Of a stretch of DNA of 64,000 bases, positions 44,630-58,311 are shown piece by piece. The stretch spans positions 1,550,001 to 1,614,000 of the forward strand of contig NZ_CP006841.1 in the NCBI RefSeq assembly GCF_001274895.1, in the 5' to 3' direction. The stretch is from Corynebacterium lactis RW2-5. Lineage in GTDB: Bacteria; Actinomycetota; Actinomycetes; Mycobacteriales; Mycobacteriaceae. The notes below the pieces were generated by a model. That model had not been told where the DNA came from. It saw only the letters and a program-made list of their open reading frames with translations, and did not search any database. The position numbers and the translations under genes were made by a program. Position 1 is the stretch's first letter, and each line of letters begins with the position of its first letter.

Positions 44630-45669
44630 GGTGCTACTCCTACCTGTGGAAGTCCTGCAGTTTCATTGAGCCCTGTGACAAGGTTCATGCACTGAACCGC
44701 GGCCCCGCCGGTGCCCTTAGTGAGGTTGTCAATCGCTGAGGTCATAAGCAGTCGCCCGGACCGCTGATCTACCTCGACCTGGATCTGGACCAGGTTCGAA
44801 CCGATTACCGACTGCGTCTGAGGCTGGAGCCCCTCCGCCAGAATCTGCACGAAGGGCTCACTCGCGTAAAACTCGCGGTAGACCTCCCTCGCCGCTTCTT
44901 CGCTTAGCGACGCATCCTTCAACGGTGCGGTGATAGTGGTGAGGATTCCCCTCGACGTCGGAGCGAGAACCGGAGTGAAGCTGACCTTCAGGTCTTCGGC
45001 GTATACCCCCAGGTTCTGGAGGAACTCCGCAGTGTGGCGGTGCTTGCCAGCGGTATTGTAGGCGCGCAGGTTGCCCATTACCTCGGAGCCCAGCAACGGC
45101 ACAGCGGCCTTCTTACCCGCCCCCGAGGTACCCGTGATGGAGACGATTGACAAATCGGGCTCGACCAGCCCCTTCGCCACTGAGGGAAGGGCCGCGAGCG
45201 TTCCGCCCGTCGGAAAGCAGCCCGGCACTGCGATGCGGCGGGAGTTCTTAATAACCTCGCGGTTTCCCGGTAGCTCCGGGATTCCGTAAGTCCAGGTGCC
45301 CGCATGCTCGGAGTCGTAGTAGTGCTCCCACTCAGCTGCGTCCTTCAGGCGGAAGTCGGCGCCGCAGTCGATGATCGCAACATCCTCGCCGAGATCCTTG
45401 GCGATGGCGGCCGAGTGTCCATGGGGCAGGCCGAGGAATACGACATCGTGGCCCGATAGAGTGTCGGCATTCGTTGCCTCAATTCGTCGGTCCGCGAGAG
45501 GTGCGACGTGCGGCATAATATCGCCCACTCGCGCACCGGCATTCGAGGCCCCGGTCAGGGCGCCGATGGTTAATTCGCCGGACTGATATGCCGGGTGCGA
45601 CAGTAGAAGCCGGAGGATTTCTCCTCCGGCATAACCGGTCGCACCGGCGATGGCAACAGAAATACTCAT
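44626..45669 (-). CDS. argC: N-acetyl-gamma-glutamyl-phosphate reductase
   Basis: 347 residues. [15 protein letters not shown] is the NADP-binding turn, and [17 protein letters not shown] holds the catalytic Cys. It is the first gene of the arginine cluster. No Shine-Dalgarno is visible: the 14 bases before the ATG are the palindrome GTTGAATATTCAAC. Codons 14-21 form a perfect 9-bp hairpin with a GAAA tetraloop on the mRNA (45609-45630). Confidence 0.96.
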   Translation of the reverse strand: MSISVAIAGATGYAGGEILRLLLSHPAYQSGELTIGALTGASNAGARVGDIMPHVAPLADRRIEATNADTLSGHDVVFLGLPHGHSAAIAKDLGEDVAIIDCGADFRLKDAAEWEHYYDSEHAGTWTYGIPELPGNREVIKNSRRIAVPGCFPTGGTLAALPSVAKGLVEPDLSIVSITGTSGAGKKAAVPLLGSEVMGNLRAYNTAGKHRHTAEFLQNLGVYAEDLKVSFTPVLAPTSRGILTTITAPLKDASLSEEAAREVYREFYASEPFVQILAEGLQPQTQSVIGSNLVQIQVEVDQRSGRLLMTSAIDNLTKGTGGAAVQCMNLVTGLNETAGLPQVGVAP

Positions 45670-45746
45670 GTTGAATATTCAACACTTTTATTCATTCTAT
45701 TGCAAGATATTCATCAATTTTGTGACTCATGTGATGAATAAATGCT
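45670..45746 (-). promoter_or_regulatory. Arginine operon control region with candidate ArgR sites
   Basis: The minus strand holds several TGAATA/TATTCA half-sites of the ARG-box type: GTTGAATATTCAAC (45670-45683, next to the argC ATG), ATGAATAAAA, GATGAATATCTTGCAA and TTTATTCATC. ArgR boxes are paired half-sites of the form TGAAT...ATTCA. The exact operator cannot be chosen by eye. Confidence 0.6.
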
Positions 45747-45781
45747 TGTGTAATCACAAGAGATTGCACAATGGACACGGT

Positions 45782-46618
45782 TTAGACACTGGGTGCCAAA
45801 CTTGGAGAACTGACATTCGGAATCACCGGCATAGGAGCCGGCACCGTAGGCAGCTCCTCAACGTCAGGTGCCGACGGATCCGGAGCCTGTGCAGGATCAG
45901 TACGCAGCACCTCGTCAATCCACGTCTTGAGAGAATTGGTGGAAGTGTAAAGATACTGACCTGTCGACTCCGGATTCACCCCACGATCCACCGAAACCGC
46001 AGAAGACAACATTCCAACAAGGCGACCGTCAACAAAGAGAGGCCCGCCCGAGTCCCCCTGCTGCAGGGCCGTCGGCAGAGCGGTACGCGCGAGGATTCCG
46101 TCACCGTTAGCACAAAGGTCATAGTTCGTCGGGCAAGCCGACGCCTTTACCGATGCCTTGGGAAGCCGCCCGCTGGCACCTTCGCCAAGGCTCGACCAAC
46201 CGTAAACAGTGCCAGACACCTCACCCGCGCCAATGCCCGCCCGGTCAATCGACGAGTACGACGACAGGCCTAGATCCTCGCCCACATGCACGAGAGCAAC
46301 ATCCCCGCTCGGGGCGACCTTCCAATCATTTATCTGCACAGTGCGAGCACCTTCACCCTGCCCAACAGTGACACGCCCGGCTTTAAGCGGAACATCCTGA
46401 ACACAGTGGGCGGCAGTGATAACCCACTGCGAATCCACAGCAGTACCGGTGCACTCAGCGGCACGGAACGCATTGAGGGGAACCACCAGCTTCACCACAG
46501 AATCAGCCTCAGGACTAGGTTGCGCATGCTCACCGTTAACAAGTGCGCCTGCCGGTACTGCACCTGCGAATGCCAGCCCGAAAGCGGCAGCGCAGGTGGC
46601 CAAAAATCGACGTTTCAT
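45782..46618 (-). CDS. Secreted trypsin-like serine protease (S1 family)
   Basis: 278 residues from the ATG at 46618 (MKRRFLAT), preceded by GGAAAGAA. The signal peptide ends near residue 25 (VPAGA). The triad is H71 (TAAHC), D106 (SGDVALV) and S190 (GDSGGP). Two Cys pairs fit disulfides of the fold. The last 40 residues are a Pro/Ser/Ala-rich tail (SAPDVEELPTVPAPMPVIP) without a sorting motif. The natural substrate is unknown. It sits alone between the arg and phe operons. Confidence 0.9.
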   Translation of the reverse strand: MKRRFLATCAAAFGLAFAGAVPAGALVNGEHAQPSPEADSVVKLVVPLNAFRAAECTGTAVDSQWVITAAHCVQDVPLKAGRVTVGQGEGARTVQINDWKVAPSGDVALVHVGEDLGLSSYSSIDRAGIGAGEVSGTVYGWSSLGEGASGRLPKASVKASACPTNYDLCANGDGILARTALPTALQQGDSGGPLFVDGRLVGMLSSAVSVDRGVNPESTGQYLYTSTNSLKTWIDEVLRTDPAQAPDPSAPDVEELPTVPAPMPVIPNVSSPSLAPSV

Positions 46619-46741
46619 AGCAATTCTTTCCAGCTTTAGTCCAAAAGCTTGATCGACAACAGAATTTATAGCCAACATCTAGAAGACTTGACAGTAAAAC
46701 TACCTATTCACGTTTTCCCACTCCAAGCGCCTTATATACGC

Positions 46742-46794
46742 AAAAACTAAAACAAAGGGGCTGCACAGATGCGTTCACCGAGCGCAATCCCCTT
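46742..46794 (-). terminator. Terminator 2 behind pheT
   Basis: On the minus strand AAGGGG (46789-46794) pairs with CCCCTT (46755-46760), with an inner TGCG/CGCA stem, and TTTGTTTTAGTTTTT follows. It is arranged in tandem with the next entry. Confidence 0.7.
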
Positions 46795-46802
46795 AAATAA
46801 AC

Positions 46803-46835
46803 TTAACCGCCGAGGGTACCCCCTTCGACGGTTAA
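46803..46835 (-). terminator. Terminator 1 behind pheT
   Basis: On the minus strand TTAACCGTCGAAGGGGG pairs imperfectly with CCCTCGGCGGTTAA around a short loop, followed by a T-rich stretch (GTTTATTT). It ends 33 bp past the pheT stop. Confidence 0.75.
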
Positions 46836-46867
46836 ATAAATTCACTTTATAAGGCTTGGCGTTACCT

Positions 46868-49360
46868 CTAACCGCGGAGCTCCGCGTGATGACGGCTCTC
46901 CGCCAGAGCAATCGCTGCCTCGCGCGCGGCCGATGCCTCCTCTTCCTTCAGAGTGCGGTCGGTTGCCCGGAAACGCAGCGAGAAGGCCAGCGAACGAACT
47001 CCAACGCCCATCTGCTCGGAGCGGTACACATCAAAGATACGAATCGACTCGAGGAGCTCACCGGCACCCTCGACCAGCGTCGCCTGGACCTCGGCGGCGG
47101 AAATCTCGTCGGAGACGACCAAAGCGACATCCTGGTGAACCGCCGGGAACGGACTGAGAACCGGGGCCGGCAAGTACTCGCTCGCAGGAATTGCGTCCAG
47201 GTTCATCTCCATAGCGCAGGTGCGCTCCGGCAGGCCGGCATCCTTGCAGACCTTCGGGTGCAGCTCACCGGCATAGCCGACGACCGTGCCGTCGACAAGC
47301 AGCTCGGCGCAGCGGCCCGGGTGCCACGGCAGCTGCTCGGTGTTTCGGACCTCGAGCTCCACGTTCGCGGCGCGAGCCACGGTACGGGCGGCCTCAATAG
47401 CATCAGCGACGCCGTAGGCGCGCTCGTCTCCCCACGGGGTGTCGAGAGCGATGCGGCCGCAGGCGACCGTCGCAACATGCAGCGGCTGCTCCGGCAGCGA
47501 ATCCAGCAGCGCCTTGCGCTCTTTCTCGCTCGGCAGGCCAGCAGTCGACAGCATCGGGGACTTACCGTTGCCACGCTCGATGGAGACCTGCTCGATGCCA
47601 TACAGCGAGAGATCCACCTGGCCGCGAGCGACGTTGCGCTTCAGAGACTCCAGCATCGCCGGCAGCAGGGTCGAGCCCAGCTGTGCATGATCGGACTCCA
47701 GCGGGTTGATGACCTTGACCGTATTGCGGCGCGGGTCATCCGCATCCAGACCCCAAACGTCGAAGACGTCATTGGCGGTGAACGGAGTCGGCAGAATCTC
47801 CAGGTAACCGGTGTGAGCCAAGGCGTGACCGACAAAGCGGCGGCGCTGCTGGCGCAGAGTCAGGCCACGACCTGCCGGCGCAACGGGGAGCACCACCGGG
47901 ATGTCCTCAAGGCCCTCCAGACGCAGGATTTCCTCTACCAGGTCCGCGGACATGGTCAGGTCCGGGCGCCAGGTCGGCGGGGTGACCTTCAGGCGCTCGC
48001 CCTCATCGACAACCGAGCAGCCGACCTCCTCGAGGCGGCCAACAATTGTCTCGCGGGAGTATTCAACGCCTGCGACCTCGCTCGCGCGGTTCGCAGCGAA
48101 ATCAATCACCGGCATGACCTCCACGTTGCCGACCAGGGTGCGGCCTGCGTCAACGGTGCCACCGGCGATGTCCGACAACAGGCGGCACGCCAGGTCCAGT
48201 GCCGGCTCCACCAGGGAAGGATCGACGCCGCGCTCGAAGCGTCGGGAAGCCTCAGAGGAAATTTTGTGACGGCGACCACCACGAAAGACGCGCAGCGGGG
48301 ACCAGATGGCGGCCTCGAAGACGACATCAGTGGTGTCATCGGCAATCTCGGAGGTCAAGCCGCCCATGATGCCGGCGAGAGACTGAATGCCGTCATCGTC
48401 ACAGATGACGACATCCTCCTCGCCGAGCTTGCGCTCGACATGGTCGAGGGTCTCGAGGGTCTCCCCCGCCTTGGCGTTGCGGATATGCAGGCCACCGGCA
48501 ATCTTAGAGCCGTCGAAAGCGTGCATCGGCTGGCCCAGCAGGAGCATGACGTAGTTGGTGATATCCGTCGGCAGATTGACGGTGCGCTGACCCGACAGCA
48601 TCAGGCGGCGGCGCATCCACCACGGGGTCTGCGCTTTCGGGTCAATACCAGTGACTCGGCGCAGGCCGAAACGACGTGCATCGGTGTCGGCGTCGAGAGT
48701 AACTGGAAGGCTTTCGCCCTCGACCGGCAGGGCCTCTACCTGCGCCGGATCGGCGAACTTCAGGTTGAAAGCTGAGCAAATCTCGCGGCCCAGGCCACGG
48801 GCGGACAGCGCGTAACCGCGGTCCGGAGTGATGTTGACCTCGAACTTCTCATCGTCGAAACCGACGAAGCCCTTAGCCGATGCGCCCAGCTGGCCAGTGC
48901 CCGCCGGGAGAGTCAGGATACCCGCGGAGGAATCCGTCAGCCCCAGCTCCGACTCCGAGCACAGCATGCCGTTGGAAATCTTGCCGTAGGTCTTGCGCGC
49001 AGCGATCTCGAAACCACCCGGCAGGACACAGCCCGGCAGCGCGACGATTACCTCATCGCCCTCGGCGAAGTTACGCGCACCGCAGATGATGCCCTGCAGC
49101 TCACCGGTGCCATTGGCATCGCCGACGTTGACCTGGCAATAGCGGATCGGCTTCTTGAAGCCCTCCAGCTCCTCGACCTGCTCCACACGGCCGAAAACCA
49201 GCGGGCCGGTCACCTGCTCCAGCGGCTCGTGCCCCTCGGTCTCGAACCCGACGCGGACAAAGCCGGCATCCAGCTCATCCGGGGTAACGGACCAATCCGG
49301 GTTGGTGGCGTTTTCGGGGCCGCGAACAACATCAGTGACCCACGACTGTGGAATGAACAT
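46868..49360 (-). CDS. pheT: Phenylalanyl-tRNA synthetase beta chain
   Basis: 830 residues. In order: the N-terminal EMAP-like tRNA-binding domain (about 40-155: GPLVFGRVEQVEELEGFKKP), the B3/4 editing domain (about 215-390), B5 and the catalytic-like core, and the C-terminal anticodon-binding FDX-ACB domain (FPAVHQDVALVVSDEISAAEV). It pairs with PheS to charge tRNA-Phe. It begins 34 bp behind pheS. Confidence 0.97.
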   Translation of the reverse strand: MFIPQSWVTDVVRGPENATNPDWSVTPDELDAGFVRVGFETEGHEPLEQVTGPLVFGRVEQVEELEGFKKPIRYCQVNVGDANGTGELQGIICGARNFAEGDEVIVALPGCVLPGGFEIAARKTYGKISNGMLCSESELGLTDSSAGILTLPAGTGQLGASAKGFVGFDDEKFEVNITPDRGYALSARGLGREICSAFNLKFADPAQVEALPVEGESLPVTLDADTDARRFGLRRVTGIDPKAQTPWWMRRRLMLSGQRTVNLPTDITNYVMLLLGQPMHAFDGSKIAGGLHIRNAKAGETLETLDHVERKLGEEDVVICDDDGIQSLAGIMGGLTSEIADDTTDVVFEAAIWSPLRVFRGGRRHKISSEASRRFERGVDPSLVEPALDLACRLLSDIAGGTVDAGRTLVGNVEVMPVIDFAANRASEVAGVEYSRETIVGRLEEVGCSVVDEGERLKVTPPTWRPDLTMSADLVEEILRLEGLEDIPVVLPVAPAGRGLTLRQQRRRFVGHALAHTGYLEILPTPFTANDVFDVWGLDADDPRRNTVKVINPLESDHAQLGSTLLPAMLESLKRNVARGQVDLSLYGIEQVSIERGNGKSPMLSTAGLPSEKERKALLDSLPEQPLHVATVACGRIALDTPWGDERAYGVADAIEAARTVARAANVELEVRNTEQLPWHPGRCAELLVDGTVVGYAGELHPKVCKDAGLPERTCAMEMNLDAIPASEYLPAPVLSPFPAVHQDVALVVSDEISAAEVQATLVEGAGELLESIRIFDVYRSEQMGVGVRSLAFSLRFRATDRTLKEEEASAAREAAIALAESRHHAELRG

Positions 49361-49394
49361 TTAAGAAAAACTCCTCTTTGTGTAGGTCAGCGAT

Positions 49395-50474
<1,080 letters not shown>

Positions 50475-50583
50475 TCAATCAGTCATCGACATTTTTAGAT
50501 GAGGATAATCATAGCGGGCGGCCCGGACTCGTTCTTGCACGCACCCTAAGCTTGCCCTCACTGCTACTCCTTAAACGTTCTGC

Positions 50584-51420
50584 TCAAGCGCCGCGCGCCG
50601 ATTCCCACAGACACATCGACGCCGCGGTGGCCAGGTTCAGCGACTCGGCCTCACCTCGAATCGGAATGGACACTGAGTGGTTCGCAGCGTCCAAAACCTC
50701 GGGCTGCAAACCATGCGCCTCGTTGCCAAATAGCCAAGCAGTCGGCCCTTCTGGCAGCGAGTCTCGACCAAGTACGACTTGACCATCCATGGTCGTGGCC
50801 AGCGTCGTAAAGCCAGCCTCGCGCAGGGAGGTGACCACAGCGCCCGCGTCGCGCTCGCGAACGAAGGGGACGTGGAACACAGAACCCGCGGAAGACCGAG
50901 ACGCTTTCCCCGACAGCGGATCTACGCTATCACCGGCGAGAATAACCCCGCCGAGGCCGAGCGCATCGACCATGCGGATGACAGTGCCGAGGTTGCCAGG
51001 GTCCTGGCAATCAAACAACACGGCGACGACCCCGGTGCGCTTCCCCGCAGAGAGAACCGTGTCCAGCTCATGCTGCACCCGCGAAGCCTCGCAGACCGCG
51101 AAGAGCCCGGTCGTGGTGACGGTTTCCGCTAAGGAGGAAGCGGCGGAGTCGTCGATTAGAGACACCGAGAAGCCTCCGTCAACTGCGGGGGCTAGGAGCG
51201 ACTCGAACTCCTCTGCTGCGCGTGGGGTCGCGTAAATTTCAACCGCGGCGTCCGATCTGATTGCCGCGTCCACACTGTTGAAGCCCTCGACGAGGAACCT
51301 CCCCGCTTTCCGACGCGCTGCTGCACGGTGCAGCTTCGCAGCGGCGACAATGCGAGGCGTACGTTTGCTAAACGCCTGGTCCTGGCCGCTTGCCTGGGCC
51401 AACTCATCTGAGAAACTCAT
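50584..51420 (-). CDS. SpoU/TrmH-family RNA 2'-O-methyltransferase
   Basis: 278 residues. An N-terminal substrate-binding domain of L30e type (RKAGRFLVEGFNSVDAAI) precedes the knotted SPOUT domain with LFDCQDPGNLGTVIRMVDALG, WLFGNEAHGLQPE and SIPIRGEAESLNLATAASMCLWE, the three SpoU motifs. The target is a 2'-OH of rRNA or tRNA; the exact nucleotide cannot be told. It lies between the rplT terminator and pheS and is probably transcribed with pheST. Confidence 0.92.
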   Translation of the reverse strand: MSFSDELAQASGQDQAFSKRTPRIVAAAKLHRAAARRKAGRFLVEGFNSVDAAIRSDAAVEIYATPRAAEEFESLLAPAVDGGFSVSLIDDSAASSLAETVTTTGLFAVCEASRVQHELDTVLSAGKRTGVVAVLFDCQDPGNLGTVIRMVDALGLGGVILAGDSVDPLSGKASRSSAGSVFHVPFVRERDAGAVVTSLREAGFTTLATTMDGQVVLGRDSLPEGPTAWLFGNEAHGLQPEVLDAANHSVSIPIRGEAESLNLATAASMCLWESARGA

Positions 51421-51505
51421 GCGTTCGAATATACCTTGCGCGATTTTGGTAACTGCCGTGGCGTTCGTGCGAGTGTGCCTCGGTCATTGCTGCGGGTACG
51501 CAAGC

Positions 51506-51557
51506 AAAAACCCGCCTTCGCCCCGGGAAAATAGTTTCCCGAAGCGTAAAAGGCGGG
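51506..51557 (-). terminator. Rho-independent terminator behind rplT
   Basis: On the minus strand CCCGCCTT (51550-51557) and AAGGCGGG (51511-51518) form the outer stem, and CGGGAAA/TTTCCCG forms an inner one. TTTTTGC follows. It ends the infC-rpmI-rplT operon. Confidence 0.88.
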
Positions 51558-51596
51558 GTAAAAGATCGCAAGCGCGGGCGCTAGAGGCCTTTGGCA

Positions 51597-51974
51597 TTAA
51601 GCCTTGGCGTTGACGTCCTCCGGCAGGGCCTCCTTAGCGGCCTTGACCAGTGCGGCGAAAGCCGGTGCGTCGTTGACAGCCAGCTCAGCCAGGTTCTTGC
51701 GGTCGACCTCGATGCCAGCCAGAGCCAGACCCTGGATGAAACGGTTGTAGGTCATGTCGTTAGCGCGGGCAGCGGCGTTGATGCGCTGGATCCACAGACG
51801 ACGGAACTGGCCCTTACGGTGACGGCGATCGCGGAACTCGTAGGTCTTGGAGTGGAGCATCTGCTCCTTGGCCTTGCGGTACAGGCGGGAGCGCTGACCA
51901 CGGTAGCCCTTTGCGGAATCGAGAACTTCGCGACGCTTCTTCTTAGCGTTAACAGACCGCTTCACACGTGCCAC
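51597..51974 (-). CDS. rplT: Ribosomal protein bL20
   Basis: 125 residues; the start [15 protein letters not shown] and [20 protein letters not shown] are diagnostic. It binds 23S rRNA early in large-subunit assembly. In many bacteria L20 represses the infC-rpmI-rplT mRNA; the 129-bp gap upstream shows no obvious mimic. Confidence 0.98.
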   Translation of the reverse strand: MARVKRSVNAKKKRREVLDSAKGYRGQRSRLYRKAKEQMLHSKTYEFRDRRHRKGQFRRLWIQRINAAARANDMTYNRFIQGLALAGIEVDRKNLAELAVNDAPAFAALVKAAKEALPEDVNAKA

Positions 51975-52103
51975 GGTGATACTTCCTTTTCGTTGTCTTT
52001 AAGAACTAGTGAAATTAAGAGGGTTATCGCTCGGGCTTTTTCTAGGCGTTGTGTCTAGCCACAGTGCCGGCGATAAAACCTAGGTGGGTGTCGGGCTTAG
52101 AAA

Positions 52104-52298
52104 TTAAGCCTTGCCCAGCAGGCGCTTGACGCGCTTGACGTCGGACTTTGCAACGTCCTCGGTGCCCTTCAGGCGACGAGTGCGCTTGGACGGCTTGCCC
52201 TCCAGGAGGTGGCGGCGGTTAGCCTGCTCGCGGCGCAGCTTGCCGGAGCCGGTAACCTTGATGCGCTTTGCGGTGCCCTTGTGGGTCTTCTGCTTCAT
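52104..52298 (-). CDS. rpmI: Ribosomal protein bL35
   Basis: 64 residues: [20 protein letters not shown], then the basic [11 protein letters not shown] segment. It is a large-subunit protein, located between infC and rplT as in most bacteria. Confidence 0.97.
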   Translation of the reverse strand: MKQKTHKGTAKRIKVTGSGKLRREQANRRHLLEGKPSKRTRRLKGTEDVAKSDVKRVKRLLGKA

Positions 52299-52374
52299 AT
52301 TAAAACTCTCCCCTTAGCGACCTTCCGCCTCTACGACGGAAGGCCTCGTTTACAACCATTTCTGGTCAGGTCGG

Positions 52375-52899
52375 TTACTTCTTACCCTTGTTCCGAACCG
52401 GCCCCAGGACCATAGTCATGTTGCGACCGTCCTGCTTCGGCCGAGCCTCGACGACGCCGTATTCCTCGACATCTGCGGCCAGGCGCTCCAGAAGACGGAA
52501 ACCCAGTTCTGGACGAGACTGTTCACGGCCACGGAACATAATCGTGACCTTGACCTTGGAACCCTTTTCCAAGAAGCGAACAACGTTGTTCTTCTTGGTT
52601 TCGTAGTCGTGGTCGTCGATCTTCGGACGGAACTTCTGCTCCTTGACCACAGTCTGCTGCTGGTTCTTTCGAGCCTCGCGGGCCTTCTGAGCCTGTTCGT
52701 ACTTGAACTTGCCGTAGTCCATAATCTTTGCGACCGGCGGCTTCGCACGCGGAGCAACCTCAACCAGGTCAAGATCTGCTTCGTATGCCAGCTTGAGTGC
52801 ATCGCCAGTACGGACGACGCCTACCTGCTCACCGTTCGGTCCGACGAGACGGACTTCGGGTACTCGAATCTCCTCGTTTGTACGAGTGTCAGCGCTGAT
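52375..52899 (-). CDS. infC: Translation initiation factor IF-3 (AUC start)
   Basis: About 174 residues. N-domain [23 protein letters not shown], linker, and C-domain from [19 protein letters not shown]-3 keeps the subunits apart and checks the start codon. I place the start at the ATC codon 52897-52899: a perfect AGGAGG (52904-52909) lies 4 nt before it, and homologous IF-3 proteins begin here. The ATG 13 codons further up has its coding run through that Shine-Dalgarno. Non-AUG starts are a known hallmark of infC autoregulation. A leader ORF overlaps this start. Confidence 0.9.
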   Translation of the reverse strand: MSADTRTNEEIRVPEVRLVGPNGEQVGVVRTGDALKLAYEADLDLVEVAPRAKPPVAKIMDYGKFKYEQAQKAREARKNQQQTVVKEQKFRPKIDDHDYETKKNNVVRFLEKGSKVKVTIMFRGREQSRPELGFRLLERLAADVEEYGVVEARPKQDGRNMTMVLGPVRNKGKK

Positions 52900-53026
52900 G
52901 TGGCCTCCTAGGTCGAACCTGAACAATCTTCGTTTCAAACCGCGATAGCAAGCGGGAAAGGAAGAAAAGCCACGCGCGTTCGGCGGCGAATTCTCGCAGC
53001 ACCTTCACGCCTTCCAACCGAGCCAT
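52889..53026 (-). CDS. 45-codon leader ORF overlapping the infC start
   Basis: ATG at 53026 with GGAG 7 nt upstream (53034-53037). The peptide starts [20 protein letters not shown] and is rich in Arg, Leu and Phe. It reads through the infC Shine-Dalgarno in another frame and ends with TGA at 52889-52891, 11 nt inside infC. Its own ribosome-binding site and the overlap suggest translational coupling or start-site control. It may be a non-functional peptide. Confidence 0.5.
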   Translation of the reverse strand: MARLEGVKVLREFAAERAWLFFLSRLLSRFETKIVQVRPRRPHQR

Positions 53027-53155
53027 TTTGATACTCCAACCCGGTTAGGGTGGACCCCGGCACAACCGTAATTCTTTGGCGCACCAAGGGTGGGACTTAA
53101 ATCCTCTTCGCTGCCGAATGACTATTCAAATAGCCATTCTGGCGGTCGTCCCAAG

Positions 53156-53184
53156 ATACTAACACGACCAGGCAGAAACACCAA
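53156..53184 (-). promoter_or_regulatory. Candidate promoter of the infC operon
   Basis: On the minus strand TTGGTG (53179-53184) and TAGTAT (53156-53161) are 17 bp apart. They give a leader of about 120 nt to the small upstream ORF and about 250 nt to infC. Confidence 0.5.
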
Positions 53185-53320
53185 AACCTTACAACGCGCG
53201 ATTTTCCAGGTCACCGCACACTGCCTGCAGTCCAGTTCAGCCCGCAAAGACAAACACACTCGGTAGATTAATCTTCCCACAGGATTAGTTTCCCCACAGA
53301 AAGTGGCTAAAGTCGTGCCT

Positions 53321-55348
53321 ATGAATAAAAACGCCAACAATCAGGACTTTCCCACCCGCGACTATCCCCGAGATGAAATCGCCGACTCGCTCGCTACTGC
53401 ACTGGCGGAACTCGAAACTAGCGCCACCAAAGTTGCTCGTCTTGCGAATATTTACCGCCATAACCTGGAACAAACTGTCCCCCTGGATAACACCGAATCC
53501 CTTGGGGCTGTTCATACCGGGACTCCACCCACGGACTCGAGGCCTCCAACTCTACATACGCCTATTCCCGAACAGGATCCTCCATCCCTTTCACCCAGCG
53601 TTCCACCACCAGCTCCACCATCGGCCCCAGCTGCCCCGCAACCTGCACGGTCTCCCTGGTGGACGAACGAAAAACAAATCGTCCGAATAATTGCGACCTT
53701 CGGCGGGCTTATTACCGCCGCAGGCATCGCATTCTTCGTTGCCGTGGCAATCCAAATGGGACTTCTCGGACCAGTTGGCCGAGTCGTCCTAGCATTTGCG
53801 CTTGCCGCAGTCTTGGCAGGAGCGTCTAGGTGGGCATACCGTCGTAAAGCATTTCCAGCGGGGGTTACAGCGCTCATGGCGACCTCTTTAGCGACGGCGA
53901 GCCTGACCGCGCTATCCATGTGGGCTCTACTCGACTGGATTCCCGCAGGCGTCGCAATCGCTCTAATCCTCGTGTTCACCTGCGGCGGATTCTTTGGCGC
54001 CCGATGGGCTCAATCCAGCGCGACCGCGGCCTGGTCCGTCGTTATAGGCGGCGGGCTGATGTGCCTCATCGCAATGAATACTGACGGCAAGTGGGGCGAT
54101 GTCGGTGCGGCTATTTCGCACCTTGGCCTTCCATTACTCACGATTGCCGGCACCGCCATTTTGTGGAGACAACCGCTGCGTCCGTATGTGGCCGCGTTCT
54201 TGCTGGCGGGAAACCTCAGCACTGGCTTCCTCGCAATCTCCGGCGCTCTCGAGGTCGGTTGGCTAGGAATCATTTACACATTGATGTTCATCGCAGGTCA
54301 GTTTGGGCCACTGCTTCTCACCGAGATGCCCCATGAGACCCCACTCGAGCATGAAGCACAAGCAACCACGCAATCTGATGGAGTTTCCAACACGAGAAAA
54401 CCATTCGGAGCATTCACATTCGAAAAGCCGCTCAAACTGGCAATCGTGGCCGCAGTTTCAACACCACTCGTCGTCTCGGCCGCCATGCGCTTCGGAGGAC
54501 CGATTTTCGTGGGCGGGTGCCTCGTTATAGGGGCGGCGTTCGCGGGCCTGTACCTTACGAAGCCTTCCCTGCGATACTTCGCTCCCGCAGCTTTCGCGAC
54601 TTCCCCAATTCCCTGGCTATTCTTCGCCTACGACCTACGCATGTACTCGGGCGTGGCGGAAATCAACAGCGACTGGCCGATTATCCCGATCTCCTTGGTA
54701 TCCGTAGCAGCGACCTGGCTTCTCATCATGTGGCCCGCCCCACGGGTACCCCGCTATACCCTCCTGTGCGCGCAATCAGCGGGAATCGCATGGTTCTTCG
54801 CCGCAAATATTGCGCATGCCTATCTCATTCCGACGGCCATGCGTAACGCCGGAGTTGATGTCTCGCTGTCGTGGGCCGAATTCGTGAGCCTGCTGCTACT
54901 GCTACTGACGGATATTGGCATGGTCGCTGCAGCCGCCCGACAAAAGGCATCACCTGTACTCGGTCTCGTCGGCCTAGCTGCTGCGGCCCTGCCGTTTATC
55001 CACCTTCTCATGTATGTGGGGCTCGGATTCAGCCTTTCCCACATGCTGCTGAGCATCTCTTGGGCGACCATCGCCGGCGTTTTAGTACTCTCGCCCAGAT
55101 TCCGTCATATACAGGCCCGACTGGCCGCCGGCCTGACCATTGCGGCACTGGCGATCATCAAACTGATCTTCTTCGACATGGCCACGCTCGACGGAATCAT
55201 CCGCGCCGCGGCGTTCATCGTCTGCGGCCTTATCCTCCTGGCCATGGCTGTGTCCGGAGCAAAGCAGCGCGACCGCGTCCCGTCGCAGAAAACCGAATCT
55301 GCGGAAGCCCCTACGGAGGGGCTCCCACAGGACCACTCAATCCACCAC

Positions 55349-55375
<27 letters not shown>
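53321..55375 (+). CDS. Large multi-pass membrane protein (DUF2339-like)
   Basis: About 684 residues from the ATG at 53321; a GTG at 53303 is possible. Residues 1-110 are cytoplasmic: an acidic helix, then a long Pro/Ser-rich segment ([20 protein letters not shown]). After [19 protein letters not shown] come roughly 17-18 transmembrane helices. The WWxxNEKxVxRxLxxxGxxxxxxGxAxFLxxA entry matches corynebacterial DUF2339-type proteins. No catalytic or transport motif is seen, and the function is unknown. It is divergent from infC and convergent with uvrA, whose 3' end it overlaps by 27 bp. Confidence 0.75.
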
Positions 55376-58207
<2,832 letters not shown>

Positions 58208-58271
58208 AGTGGAAAACCTCAATTCATCGACAATCAACTATCGAACAGTCTACCGCCTTCGCCAAATTTTT

Positions 58272-58287
58272 TCGCACAAGTGTTCAT
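58272..58287. promoter_or_regulatory. LexA (SOS) box candidate
   Basis: TCGCACAAGTGTTCAT matches the actinobacterial LexA palindrome TCGAACANNTGTTCGA at 11 of 14 defined positions. It lies between the divergent uvrA and metallo-hydrolase genes, 65 bp before uvrA and 24 bp before the other start. Confidence 0.7.
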
Positions 58288-58311
58288 AACTTTTCTGTAC
58301 CCTGGGACGTT

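Noticed and set aside
46856-48775. 639-codon open frame on the plus strand
   Set aside because: Lies wholly antisense to pheT; high GC keeps the antisense frame open. No domain or ribosome-binding site.
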